Shown: piece by piece, positions 25,778 through 34,480 of the stretch
Position numbering within the stretch: position 1 is the first letter of the stretch
How the letters are laid out: every line of letters begins with the position of its first letter
From: an uncultured Bacilli bacterium
GTDB lineage: Bacteria > Bacillota_I > Bacilli_A > RF39 > UBA660
Length of the DNA: 64,000 bases
Direction: 5' to 3'
NCBI GenBank assembly: GCA_910583945.1
Contig: CAJTYF010000002.1
Location: 23,454 to 87,453, forward strand
Notes under the pieces: generated by a model
The model's input: only the letters and a program-made list of their open reading frames with translations
Told to the model about the DNA's origin: nothing
The model's database searches: none
Translations under genes and position numbers: made by a program

Positions 25778-27208
25778 TTAAATATCCTTGCCTTGAAGTT
25801 CTTTTTCTAAAAGTTCAAGTAAAAACTGTTCTTCTTTTTTTGTTTCAACTAATAAATAATAATTTGCTTTTTTTACAAATTGTTTAAATCGTAAGTTTTT
25901 GTAGAATGACTTATTTTTGTATGTATCATATCTTTCTTTTGTATATCCTAAATGGGAAAGTGCTTTATAGAAGTCAGTAACACTTATTTCTTCTCTAGTG
26001 TTAGAAACAGCATTAAATAACAATTCTACATCATAATTTATTTTAGATTTCTTGATCCATTTTTCTAATAACTTTTTAATATCACTATCAGAAAGAGAAG
26101 CGAGTTTTCCTAATTTATAAAGTTCAGTTGCGTGTTTAATGATTGTAGTTTTCTTTTTTATATTTCTACTAACGAAGTTCATATTCATAATGTTAATTTC
26201 CAAAAATTCTTTTTGATATTTTAAAAAGTCTTTTGAATTATAAACTTTGAAATTATACAAAATATCATTTCCGATTTTAGAATAAAGACGTTTCATTTTA
26301 TTTTCTATGTACTTATTATTTTTAGAATTACCATATAACTTTTTTTGTTCTCTTTCTATTGATTCCAAAGAGTGATAGTACTTTTCAAAATCATATTTTA
26401 TTTTATCGTGATATAAAATTTTTTCTATAATCTTATCAATATCTTTGCGACAATAATCTAAATTTTTAGAATTATATTGAAGTCGTCCACGCTTTGGAAG
26501 TTTCTCATATAAGGATAATAAATCTTTGTTCAAATTCTTTCTAAATTTATCAGAAAAAAATAATTCTTTATTTACTTTAGTATAATTGCTTTTTCTAATT
26601 TTATAATCAAGACCAAGAAGTAAATAATCTTGATCCTTATAAAATGATGTGTTATCAACTAAATAAGAAGCGATGTTACTCTTTAAATATTTCATCGTTG
26701 TTTTTTCTAATGTATCTTTTTTTCTAGTTTCTTCTAGTTCAAAAATTGATATGTGTAAATGTGGATTATCGGTATCTTTATGAAGACTAGCATACCACCT
26801 AGTGTTAGTAAGATCTAAATCATTATCAAGTATAAACTTTGGCATAATAGCTTTAGTCATCATATAATAATCTTGTTTTGTTTTTAGTCCAGATTCCAAA
26901 GCAAAATCTGGTGGGAAAGAGATAACCAAAGTCCACATACGACCAGTTTTATCTTTTGGTACTTCTGTTAATATTTCTCGCTTGGAAACATCGCCATTCT
27001 TACCCCAAATGTAATGTTCTTCTGTTTCTTTTGTATCATCAAATATTCCTAATTCTTTTTCGTACAAGTCATTGACGGAAGAAAAATCTCTTAAAGATCT
27101 TCCATTTGCTCCGTCCTTTGACACATACTTGCACCAACCACCAACTAATCTTTGAAAGTTCACATCTTTTTTATATCTTATTCTAGTAACAATATTACTC
27201 TTGCTCAT
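25778..27208 (-). CDS. Relaxase, MOBP-type
   Basis: The relaxase nicks oriT and carries the transferred strand into the recipient. The N-terminal half has the three-histidine metal motif in LHKDTDNPHLHISIFE (about residue 165) preceded by a WTLVISFPPDFALESG stretch. A tyrosine-rich N-terminus (VGGWCKYVSKDGANGRSL) could supply the nucleophile. The C-terminal half is helical and basic. The start overlaps the MobC-like gene by 14 nt. Subfamily (MobP2/MobL-like) is inference. Confidence 0.85.
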   Translation of the reverse strand: MSKSNIVTRIRYKKDVNFQRLVGGWCKYVSKDGANGRSLRDFSSVNDLYEKELGIFDDTKETEEHYIWGKNGDVSKREILTEVPKDKTGRMWTLVISFPPDFALESGLKTKQDYYMMTKAIMPKFILDNDLDLTNTRWYASLHKDTDNPHLHISIFELEETRKKDTLEKTTMKYLKSNIASYLVDNTSFYKDQDYLLLGLDYKIRKSNYTKVNKELFFSDKFRKNLNKDLLSLYEKLPKRGRLQYNSKNLDYCRKDIDKIIEKILYHDKIKYDFEKYYHSLESIEREQKKLYGNSKNNKYIENKMKRLYSKIGNDILYNFKVYNSKDFLKYQKEFLEINIMNMNFVSRNIKKKTTIIKHATELYKLGKLASLSDSDIKKLLEKWIKKSKINYDVELLFNAVSNTREEISVTDFYKALSHLGYTKERYDTYKNKSFYKNLRFKQFVKKANYYLLVETKKEEQFLLELLEKELQGKDI

Positions 27209-27635
27209 CTATGTTGTCCTTTTTGCTACGAAGTTCACGAATATTTTTTAAAACTTGTTCGCGTGCTACTTCTGTTATAGGGTGGCTTACAAGATGAGAA
27301 TTAAGTTCATCTCTTGTTTGTGGAATATCGAAGTATTTATATGTCATATCATTTTGTAAGATGATAGTTTCAATTCCAATGTTGTTTTTGTTTATCATAG
27401 TAAGTATTTTATAAAATTGTTTCTCGTTAGCGTCTGCAACTGTTTCAATTATAAGTTCTCTTAATTTTTTTTGACTATCCAAAAGCATTGTTTGATCCAA
27501 ATTATCTAACAAAACATTTTTACAATATTCACTAATCTTCATATTATTTTTTTCTGCTTGATCTTGTAGTAACTGTTTTTTGTATGGATCTAATCTAAAA
27601 GCTATGATATTAGCATTTTTATTTTGTTCTTGCAT
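27195..27635 (-). CDS. MobC-like relaxosome accessory protein
   Basis: The N-terminal part (NIIAFRLDPYKKQLLQDQAE then MKISEYCKNVLLDN) is a ribbon-helix-helix-like DNA-binding region typical of MobC proteins, which melt oriT for the relaxase. It is translated with overlap into the relaxase gene. The region upstream holds a candidate oriT. 146 residues is within the normal MobC range. Confidence 0.72.
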   Translation of the reverse strand: MQEQNKNANIIAFRLDPYKKQLLQDQAEKNNMKISEYCKNVLLDNLDQTMLLDSQKKLRELIIETVADANEKQFYKILTMINKNNIGIETIILQNDMTYKYFDIPQTRDELNSHLVSHPITEVAREQVLKNIRELRSKKDNIDEQE

Positions 27636-27798
27636 TAGTCATCATAATACAATCAAGATTTTCAAAGATATAATCTTTTAGCATATTCTCTAAAACTTCT
27701 TGAATTGTAAGTCCTTTAATTTCTAAAATTTTTCTAAAAGCATTCTCTGTTTTATTATCTACTAATACTTTTAAATATGTATTTTTTTTATCATTCAT
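27619..27798 (-). CDS. Small ribbon-helix-helix-type protein (59 aa)
   Basis: The ATG at 27798 follows AAAGGGGG with good spacing. The product reads MNDKKNTYLKVLVDNKTENA..., with FRKILEIKGLTIQEVLENML matching the strand-helix-helix pattern of small RHH DNA-binding proteins. It overlaps the MobC-like gene by 17 nt and starts the relaxosome gene group. It may help at oriT or act as an autorepressor. Confidence 0.68.
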   Translation of the reverse strand: MNDKKNTYLKVLVDNKTENAFRKILEIKGLTIQEVLENMLKDYIFENLDCIMMTNARTK

Positions 27799-27943
27799 TT
27801 ATATAACCCCCTTTAAATTCAAATCTAATCTAACAAATAAATTCTTTTATGATAGATTAAAATTTTTTTTATTTTGTTTTTATCTTTATCAAATATAGTG
27901 TAACAGTTTCCAAAAAACAATTTCCATTTCCATAAAAAAGATT

Positions 27944-28084
27944 TCATTTTTTACCACCATATTTTTTATAATTTTCAAGTTCTATTTTTTCATCAGTAAC
28001 ACTTGCAACCTTACACACACAAAACAAAAAAACTAATGTGAAGATTACTATATTGATGAGTAATATAATCAAAAATAATTTCAT
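27944..28084 (-). CDS. Small membrane protein (46 aa)
   Basis: The ATG at 28084 follows GAAAGGAAATTTT. The product has one N-terminal membrane segment (KLFLIILLINIVIFTLVFLF) and a short charged tail (ending YKKYGGKK). It stands between the candidate oriT and the mob genes. Function unknown. Confidence 0.55.
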   Translation of the reverse strand: MKLFLIILLINIVIFTLVFLFCVCKVASVTDEKIELENYKKYGGKK

Positions 28085-28402
28085 AAAATTTCCTTTCTTT
28101 AGGCCATAACTTCGGCCATACTTCCGGCCATAAAAACATCAAAAAATCAATAATTTTAACAACCTTTTAAAAGCAGGATAAACCCTGTTTACAAACAACT
28201 CGCCAGTGGCGAGTTTAGCCTTATTTCATAAGGCATTGAAGAAAACACAAGTGTTTACATTTTCCTTAATTGTTATACAATCGTTAACTTTTAACCCCTT
28301 ATAAAATCTAGGGTGTGTAACAATCGTACACACTTAAAACTTGTTATTTTTCTAATTTCTCGCCACTTTTGAAGTGTTTTTTATAAAATTCTTCGGCCAT
28401 AA
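28085..28402. other. Non-coding 318-nt region rich in inverted repeats; candidate oriT
   Basis: No credible gene is present. Four inverted repeats are visible: AACTCGCCA-G-TGGCGAGTT (28197-28215), GCCTTAT-TTC-ATAAGGC (28218-28234), AACAC-AA-GTGTT (28244-28255) and GTGTGTA-N7-TACACAC (28313-28333). The octamer CGGCCATA and close variants recur near 28103-28132 and at 28393. Its position beside the small RHH, MobC and relaxase genes, and the clustered hairpins, fit an origin of transfer. The nick site cannot be assigned from sequence alone. Confidence 0.5.
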
Positions 28403-29101
28403 CTATGGACCAACTTTTGGAAGATTAGGACTATAAGGTTTTATCTCTGGAAGTGTAGGTTTTTGATAACCACCCATAGTGTTATTATCATCTTTAGTAG
28501 AATAATCAAACAAATTATATTCTTTAGCACTTATCTTATTGTTGATTACAATACTAGGATCAGTACGTTCAAATTTTTGATTAGTCGCACTAAATTTTTG
28601 CAAAGAGAAGTGAAGATGTGGACCAGTTGAATAACCAGTACTACCCATAACCCCGATTTGTTGACCTTGCTTTACTTGATCGCCAACATTTACAACTCTT
28701 GAATTTTCTTTGAGATGATGATAACCAGATCTATAGACTTGACCGCCTAATTTATGTTCTATAATAATACTTTCGCCACCCATATCTTGGACTTCACTTA
28801 CAACAACTATACCGTCAGCAATCGCAACAATATTTGATGAAGTAGGAACAACATCAATACCAGAATGGAAAGATTGCTCGCCACTAATAGGATCAATTCT
28901 TTCCCCGTATGGAGAAGTGATTGTATAGTTATCAGTATCAAATGGAAGAACAAAATAAGATTGATAGAAAGCAGTATCACTTCCAAATAATGCAGCTAGA
29001 ATAGATATAATGATAAGAATAATCATTATAATACCAGCTACTGGAAGAAGTGCTATAAGTATTTTTCCTTTTATAATTCCATTAGTAACTTGGTTAATTA
29101 T
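28403..29101 (-). CDS. M23 metallopeptidase (conjugation wall hydrolase), AUA start proposed
   Basis: An N-terminal membrane segment (ILIALLPVAGIIMIILIIIS) is followed by an M23/LytM domain with zinc ligands in GEQSFHSGIDVV and TGPHLHFSLQK, plus YGERIDPISGEQ. It would cut peptidoglycan for assembly of the mating channel. The first ATG (29026) lies inside the membrane segment without a ribosome site. ATA at 29101 overlaps the VirB4 stop as ATAA and follows AAGGTGGTGG, giving INQVTNGIIKGKILIALL as N-terminus. The in-frame stop lies 15 nt upstream, so no canonical start is available. Confidence 0.85.
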   Translation of the reverse strand: MINQVTNGIIKGKILIALLPVAGIIMIILIIISILAALFGSDTAFYQSYFVLPFDTDNYTITSPYGERIDPISGEQSFHSGIDVVPTSSNIVAIADGIVVVSEVQDMGGESIIIEHKLGGQVYRSGYHHLKENSRVVNVGDQVKQGQQIGVMGSTGYSTGPHLHFSLQKFSATNQKFERTDPSIVINNKISAKEYNLFDYSTKDDNNTMGGYQKPTLPEIKPYSPNLPKVGP

Positions 29102-31452
29102 CGACCACCACCTTTACCAAAAAGTTCTTTTTCTTCTTGGCGAAGATGAACAAAAATAGGAATTCTTTTATCGTGAGAGATAACAAAAAGTGCTTGTCCT
29201 TTTCCTGCCGTTTGTAAAAAACGACGCTCATTATCACTTAACCTTAATACTTTTTGTAAAGAAATAATTTCTTCGCTTCCTTGCGCCATTATAAATTGAT
29301 AATCTGAATTATCAACAATAACTTGACCGTACCTAACAACTTCTGGGGAAGTAAAGTCAATCATATTTTGAGTACATACAATAAGACTTCCAGCATACTT
29401 ACGAATTCTTTTGCTAGTTTTTTTCAAAAATTCTAAACCGTCTTTGTTATCTGGATCAATAAGTAGGTGTGCTTCATCAACAATTAAAATAACTTGTTCT
29501 TCTCGGTTTTGACTAATAATATTCCAACATAAAGAAAGAATATTAAAAAATTGTGTTCTTAAAATTGTTTCGTCACTTTCAAGAAGACTATGTATATCAA
29601 ACACAATTAAATCAGAATTCAAATCAAGATTACTATAATCATTCCATAACTTACTATCAACGCCTGTCGCCATACGACGGACAATAGCTTCTATCTTTTC
29701 AAGTGATTTTACATTATCATCATTGACACGTTTATCATTTTTTGCACGTTCTAATTCTTTTACAATTTCATTATGAAAATCACTTATGATAGGATAGTCT
29801 TTTGATGAAAGAGTACTAACATCAGTATCTAAAGTGATATTCTTTTTCTTATATGTACGAAGTAATATTTCTTCAATTTTAGTAAGTTCCAGTTCTGTTA
29901 AATCTTTGAAATAGTATTTAATGAATGTTCTAAAAGTTTGTAAATGTCTGACAACAGCTGCGTTGTTATCTTCATCATTAGTAGAGTTTTTAATCTCTAG
30001 TGGGTTGATGATACAACTTGATCCACTTCCTGCGTCTATCCATTTACCATTAAGAGAAAGACACAAATCTTTATATTCTCGTTCTGGATCTACAATTAAA
30101 ATTCTAGTCTTTTTAGTGCCACCACCACGAGCAAAATTACCACGTATTAGTTTCTTTATTAGGGTAGATTTCCCACTTCCACTTTTACCTATGATACACA
30201 TATTAGAGTTTGTTCTTTTGTTAGTTCTTTTCCATAAATCAAACAAAGTAAGACCACCGTTTATGTCATCGCCAAGAATTATGGAATTACCATTATCTTG
30301 TATAGATTCAAAAACAAAAGGAAAAGAAGCTGCTACTGTAGTAATAGGCATAGGAAGACCAAAACTTTTTTGAAGTGGCATTTCTAAAGTAGGAAGTGAT
30401 GTTTTAAGACCTTGTTCTTGTTCAAAAATAAGTTGCGATCCACGAAGATTAAGAGAAGATAAAGCAGACCTGATTTCTTTAACTCTTTTCTGTAATTCTT
30501 CTTGTGTATTTGCATAAGAAAAAAATACTACTGACATTAGTAGCATTTTTTCATTTTCGCGATCCATTTTATTAGTAAGTTTTTCGTAATCTTCTAATTG
30601 ATTTTTTAAGACTATCTGATCGTTTCTATCATTTGTATTGATATACTTACTACGAGTTTCACTCATACCTTTTTTAAGTGTTTTAGAAACTTCTACATTA
30701 TCCATTTGTTCAACACTAATCATCATACGAGTGTTTTTGATATTAGATAACATTCCTAGCCAACTACCACGAGCATAGGACGGAAATGTATCAATAATCA
30801 TACTAGTAGCATAACAATCGCCTAGTAAAATATCTTTATCATTAAATTTCATAGCTATAGGTGCGATTTTTTCTTTTAATGATTTCAAACTTGAATCTTG
30901 TTTAAAAACTTCTAGTGATTCATTAGGGTTAAGGAATATAAAAAGTAATTCCTTAATCTCATCAGTTTTTGCTTGTTCTGATGATAACCCTATATTAAAT
31001 AATTGAGAAACAAGATCATTGATTTTTGATTTCAGTAACTTAATATTATCTTTGCTTTCTTCAATTAGTAAATAAAACTCTCTATTATTGACTAGATTTT
31101 TACTCATAATATTATCAGCATAATTGATGTCTTCGTCAAGTAATTTTTGTTTTATTTCATCATCAGTATTTTTAGCAAGATATACTAAATTATCTATGTG
31201 ATCTGTAAGAGAAATAGGTTTATCTAGTGCTAGTATTTTAAATGGATATTCCATACTTAATAATACTTTTCTAAACTGGAATATCTTTGAATCTTGTTCT
31301 TCACTAGAACATAACTGTAGGTTAATACTATTGACTTTGATAACACCTACAATTTTGTCATTTTCTAAAAAGATTAAGTCGTTCCATACTTCCTTAAAAG
31401 GAAGCCACTCTAAAATAGACTTATCAATCTTTTTCTTTTTATCCTTTTTCAA
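29098..31452 (-). CDS. virB4: VirB4-type conjugation ATPase
   Basis: The 784-residue product carries Walker A GKSGSGKSTLIKKLI (about residue 425), the family segment ILIVDPEREYKDLCLSLNG, Walker B VILIVDEAHLLIDPDNKD and the late motifs SLIVCTQNMIDF and FIMAQGSEEII. It powers assembly of the type IV secretion channel at the membrane. The start is TTG at 31452, 7 nt from GGGGG. It is coupled to the M23 gene downstream. Confidence 0.95.
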   Translation of the reverse strand: MKKDKKKKIDKSILEWLPFKEVWNDLIFLENDKIVGVIKVNSINLQLCSSEEQDSKIFQFRKVLLSMEYPFKILALDKPISLTDHIDNLVYLAKNTDDEIKQKLLDEDINYADNIMSKNLVNNREFYLLIEESKDNIKLLKSKINDLVSQLFNIGLSSEQAKTDEIKELLFIFLNPNESLEVFKQDSSLKSLKEKIAPIAMKFNDKDILLGDCYATSMIIDTFPSYARGSWLGMLSNIKNTRMMISVEQMDNVEVSKTLKKGMSETRSKYINTNDRNDQIVLKNQLEDYEKLTNKMDRENEKMLLMSVVFFSYANTQEELQKRVKEIRSALSSLNLRGSQLIFEQEQGLKTSLPTLEMPLQKSFGLPMPITTVAASFPFVFESIQDNGNSIILGDDINGGLTLFDLWKRTNKRTNSNMCIIGKSGSGKSTLIKKLIRGNFARGGGTKKTRILIVDPEREYKDLCLSLNGKWIDAGSGSSCIINPLEIKNSTNDEDNNAAVVRHLQTFRTFIKYYFKDLTELELTKIEEILLRTYKKKNITLDTDVSTLSSKDYPIISDFHNEIVKELERAKNDKRVNDDNVKSLEKIEAIVRRMATGVDSKLWNDYSNLDLNSDLIVFDIHSLLESDETILRTQFFNILSLCWNIISQNREEQVILIVDEAHLLIDPDNKDGLEFLKKTSKRIRKYAGSLIVCTQNMIDFTSPEVVRYGQVIVDNSDYQFIMAQGSEEIISLQKVLRLSDNERRFLQTAGKGQALFVISHDKRIPIFVHLRQEEKELFGKGGGR

Positions 31453-31472
31453 ATTATAACCCCCTTATTTTT

Positions 31473-31739
31473 TTATAAATTCATTTTGATATTATTGTAA
31501 TCATCGTGGAAAATACTATTCTTATCATCAGCACCCATTTCAAATAAACAACTTAAAATTTCTTCCGATGACATTTTAGTAGTAATAGCATAATCAACAA
31601 TGATATTATCAATATCTTCAACAATACTGTTATAGTATGGTTGCCAATCTTTATTTCTAACTTTTTCTTTTGTATATTTTGCAATATTTTCTTTTGCTTT
31701 TAATAAAGTCATATAGACTTCATCATTTGTTTTATTCAT
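31473..31739 (-). CDS. Hypothetical protein (88 aa), paralogue of the neighbouring gene's N-terminus
   Basis: The product MNKTNDEVYMTLLKAKENI..., with DNIIVDYAITTKMSSEEIL, aligns with the first ~70 residues of the next gene upstream (MITLLKAKENIMNKS..., DNMIVDYTIKNKMTNKEIL). A tandem duplication is likely. It precedes VirB4 by 20 nt. Function unknown. Confidence 0.6.
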   Translation of the reverse strand: MNKTNDEVYMTLLKAKENIAKYTKEKVRNKDWQPYYNSIVEDIDNIIVDYAITTKMSSEEILSCLFEMGADDKNSIFHDDYNNIKMNL

Positions 31740-31742
31740 AAA

Positions 31743-32600
31743 TTATAACCCCCTTAAATTTTTTGTTTCTAAATTCATATTGATACTATTATCAACATAA
31801 TTGATATTACTACGAGATTTTTTTAGACTTCTTTTATCACTAATGAAATTATCCAAATTACCATATTTATTTTTAAATTTACCAAAGTCATTTCTGATAT
31901 CCTTTGCTGATACATTATCATCAATAGAGTAAACAATAGCTTGATCTAAAGAAGAAAATTTTACAAGCTGTGATTTCTCAATATCAGAATTGTGAATATT
32001 ATCTGATTTTCTATAAACAAAATAATTATCATTATCTTGAAAAATAAATGTACCAGCTTTATTTACATCAACTATTTTAGCCATTTCTTTATCTAAGACT
32101 AGAATAGATCTATCCTTATCAATATCTAAATTATCATCTATGCTAATAATACCATTATTGACTATAGAAATATTTTTATCTTTAAAAAAGTCTTTTTGTT
32201 TTTCCTGTGTTTTATCTGGTGTAGTAGTTTTCTTACGATCTTCATCAATCATTGTTTTTAACCTGTCTTTGACAAGTAGGACAATTTCTTCTTCGTATTT
32301 TTCCCTAATTTGTTTTTTTTTATGATTTTCAATGATTTTATTTTTAGTTCTTTGAATAAGTTTACTAGGACTTAAATTTTTGATTTTTTCCATAAAATTA
32401 TTTTTTCCTTTATGCTCATACAAAGACATAGCACAATCTAAAATTTCTTTGTTAGTCATTTTATTTTTAATCGTGTAATCAACAATCATATTATCTAAAC
32501 CTGTAATAATATCATCATAAGAGCCATTATTAGATTTGTTCATAATATTTTCTTTTGCCTTTAATAGAGTAATCATTACATCATCTATTTTATTATTCAT
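31743..32600 (-). CDS. Hypothetical ICE protein (285 aa)
   Basis: The N-terminal ~70 residues are duplicated in the following gene. The middle is very basic and helical (SPSKLIQRTKNKIIENHKKK), and the C-terminal half has beta-type segments (TFIFQDNDNYFVYRKSDN) with an ending NINYVDNSINMNLETKNLRGL-like tail. No known family is recognised. It lies between PrgI and VirB4, so a role in the mating apparatus or its regulation is plausible. Confidence 0.55.
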   Translation of the reverse strand: MNNKIDDVMITLLKAKENIMNKSNNGSYDDIITGLDNMIVDYTIKNKMTNKEILDCAMSLYEHKGKNNFMEKIKNLSPSKLIQRTKNKIIENHKKKQIREKYEEEIVLLVKDRLKTMIDEDRKKTTTPDKTQEKQKDFFKDKNISIVNNGIISIDDNLDIDKDRSILVLDKEMAKIVDVNKAGTFIFQDNDNYFVYRKSDNIHNSDIEKSQLVKFSSLDQAIVYSIDDNVSAKDIRNDFGKFKNKYGNLDNFISDKRSLKKSRSNINYVDNSINMNLETKNLRGL

Positions 32601-32620
32601 CTTTAACCCCCTTATATATA

Positions 32621-32649
32621 AAAAAAAGATTAGTCAATAACAACTAATC
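32621..32649 (-). terminator. Intrinsic terminator within the transfer operon
   Basis: On the minus strand GATTAGT and ACTAATC (32628-32649) form a hairpin followed by seven T (32627-32621). It sits after the possible leader ORF at 32673-32747 and before the 285-aa gene, so it may act as an internal attenuator between PrgI and the downstream ATPase genes. Confidence 0.7.
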
Positions 32650-32672
32650 ATAATGTAAAAAAATAATATATA

Positions 32673-32747
32673 TTATTCCATAAAAAAACAATCTCTATAT
32701 AGCTTGAGATTGATAAACTTCTTTACTTCATCAACAGGGCACTTCAT
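32673..32747 (-). CDS. Possible 24-aa leader peptide in a hairpin (MKCPVDEVKKF...)
   Basis: A 24-codon ORF starts at 32747. Its ribosome-site region AACAGGG (minus strand, 32755-32761) is complementary to CCCTGTT inside the ORF (32733-32739), so the start region can be sequestered in a hairpin. A terminator follows 24 nt after the stop. The leader-plus-terminator layout suggests attenuation, but the ORF is very short and could be chance. Confidence 0.35.
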   Translation of the reverse strand: MKCPVDEVKKFINLKLYRDCFFME

Positions 32748-32809
32748 TGCTATTCCCTGTTTAAAATATAAGTATATATGAAATTGTCGTACTTTGTCAA
32801 TATTTGTAA

Positions 32810-33085
32810 TCAAAATTTTTTATATTTCTTTTGACTTGACCTAAACTTTATCATTTTTATTATGATACTTAAAATATTACCTGATCCATTTGGCATAGGC
32901 AAAGTAATTAAAAATGTAAGAATAGGAAAGAAGCAAAAGAAGAATATTTTAATTAGCCCTGTTCCAAAAAGTTTTGCAAGTATAAAACCTACAAGTACAG
33001 ATAGACCAAGTAGTAATATCTCTTTAATTCCATATCCTTTAAATATTTCTCTTTTAACCCTTATGTTCTTCGGTATTAGATACAT
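32810..33085 (-). CDS. PrgI-family conjugation membrane protein
   Basis: This 91-residue protein matches the PrgI family: YLIPKNIRVKREIFKGYGIKE, then two membrane segments (ILLLGLSVLVGFILAKLFG and IKIFFFCFFPILTFLITLPM), ending in a basic tail. In Gram-positive type IV systems it sits between the VirB6-like gene and VirB4 and acts as a VirB3-like partner. It overlaps the VirB6-like gene by 32 nt. Confidence 0.85.
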   Translation of the reverse strand: MYLIPKNIRVKREIFKGYGIKEILLLGLSVLVGFILAKLFGTGLIKIFFFCFFPILTFLITLPMPNGSGNILSIIIKMIKFRSSQKKYKKF

Positions 33086-34469
33086 TTACATTCCCCCAAT
33101 CTGTAGTAGTTTTATATAAAGTACTAGATTCTTGATTAAATGAATAATTGTTATTATCAATCATATCTTTATATGTATCAATTCTATCAGCAAGTGAAGT
33201 GGTATTAGACATATCAAAACTATCATTATAAGTAGGCATATCATTACTTCCACTATCCATAGTAGGACTACTACTTTCAGAATTAGAATTTGAAGAATTA
33301 TCTTGATTAGAAGATTGACTTGCAGATTCCAAATTAGAAGATGAAGAATTTGATGTCATATTAGGATCATTACCACTTGAATTACTGTCTGGTGTAGAAG
33401 AAGAATTATCATTACTATTATTTGAATTAGTAGAGTTATCTTCTGTTTTCCCATATCTTGACATAGCTATCATACTTGTACCTAGTGCAGCCATACTATG
33501 TAATTCACTCATATTCGCCATTGTTCCAGTATTTGCATTTAACAAAGCACTTACTAATTGTGGCGATGATATGATAAAGAGTAAAGCACCTATGATGATA
33601 AGTATAACAGACATAGCATAAGAAGTACCTTTTACAACTGTACCAAAAACATTAAATAATATTCCTATACATAAATACTGGACAGCAGTAACTAGGAATG
33701 TGCCTAAAACACCTTTTACCCATACTTCAAATGTATGTGATCTATTTGATATTAAAGACGTACACACAAACGGTGCGATTGCCTTATATAAAGCCAGTTC
33801 TATCACTCGTTTAGCAACTTGAATTCCAATAAAAAATAAAAGAACGACGACGACTAAACCAACTATGAAAACAGAAAAGGTATGAAAACTATATTTATAT
33901 TCCCCTGAATCAAAAAGACCGTCATTCATAACAGCATTATAATCAACCGTCCACCAGTTCTCTATAAAGTATTTTTTATCAGATTCGTCCATTTTGCTAT
34001 CATCAGCAAAAGCCGTAAGTATCATTGAAGACATACTAGCTTCAAAAGAAGTAGGACTTGTTTCTGCAGTAGATGAAACTGATATTGTATATTGTGTAAG
34101 TTTAGATGATACATCATATCCCCAATTAAATATAGGTGGAATTAAAAACATCATTACTATACAAAAAATGATACCCCTAAATACCCTAGTAGGGGAAGAA
34201 TTATCATCTTGATTGACAAAATATCTCATTATAATTTCAATAATAACTTTCAGTACTAGCCAAGTACAGGCCACAATGATTGCAGCCGAATATATCTTAT
34301 TTACATACGGATTATCAAAAAACTTAAATTTCCATATATCATTGATAATCAAAAACATACCGTCTAGTAAAATGAGTACACCTTTTGCCAACATCCAAAA
34401 TACCCAACGGATCGCGTCTGTTATCCAACCTGCAGACTCGTGTTGTACTGTTAATAACTGTAACATCAT
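33054..34469 (-). CDS. VirB6/TrbL-like conjugation channel protein
   Basis: The 471-residue product has about seven or eight membrane segments (for example IYSAAIIVACTWLVLKVII, FIVGLVVVVLLFFIGIQVAK, MSVILIIIGALLFIISSP). Its last ~130 residues are Ser/Asn/Asp-rich and probably disordered. The topology and position before PrgI and VirB4 fit the VirB6/TrsL-like channel component. The low-complexity tail is longer than usual. Confidence 0.8.
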   Translation of the reverse strand: MMLQLLTVQHESAGWITDAIRWVFWMLAKGVLILLDGMFLIINDIWKFKFFDNPYVNKIYSAAIIVACTWLVLKVIIEIIMRYFVNQDDNSSPTRVFRGIIFCIVMMFLIPPIFNWGYDVSSKLTQYTISVSSTAETSPTSFEASMSSMILTAFADDSKMDESDKKYFIENWWTVDYNAVMNDGLFDSGEYKYSFHTFSVFIVGLVVVVLLFFIGIQVAKRVIELALYKAIAPFVCTSLISNRSHTFEVWVKGVLGTFLVTAVQYLCIGILFNVFGTVVKGTSYAMSVILIIIGALLFIISSPQLVSALLNANTGTMANMSELHSMAALGTSMIAMSRYGKTEDNSTNSNNSNDNSSSTPDSNSSGNDPNMTSNSSSSNLESASQSSNQDNSSNSNSESSSPTMDSGSNDMPTYNDSFDMSNTTSLADRIDTYKDMIDNNNYSFNQESSTLYKTTTDWGNVNVSNTEEHKG

Positions 34470-34480
34470 ACAAACACCAC

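Noticed and set aside
29921..30373. 150-codon plus-strand ORF inside virB4
   Set aside because: It is antisense to the conserved ATPase core and has no ribosome site or recognised motif.
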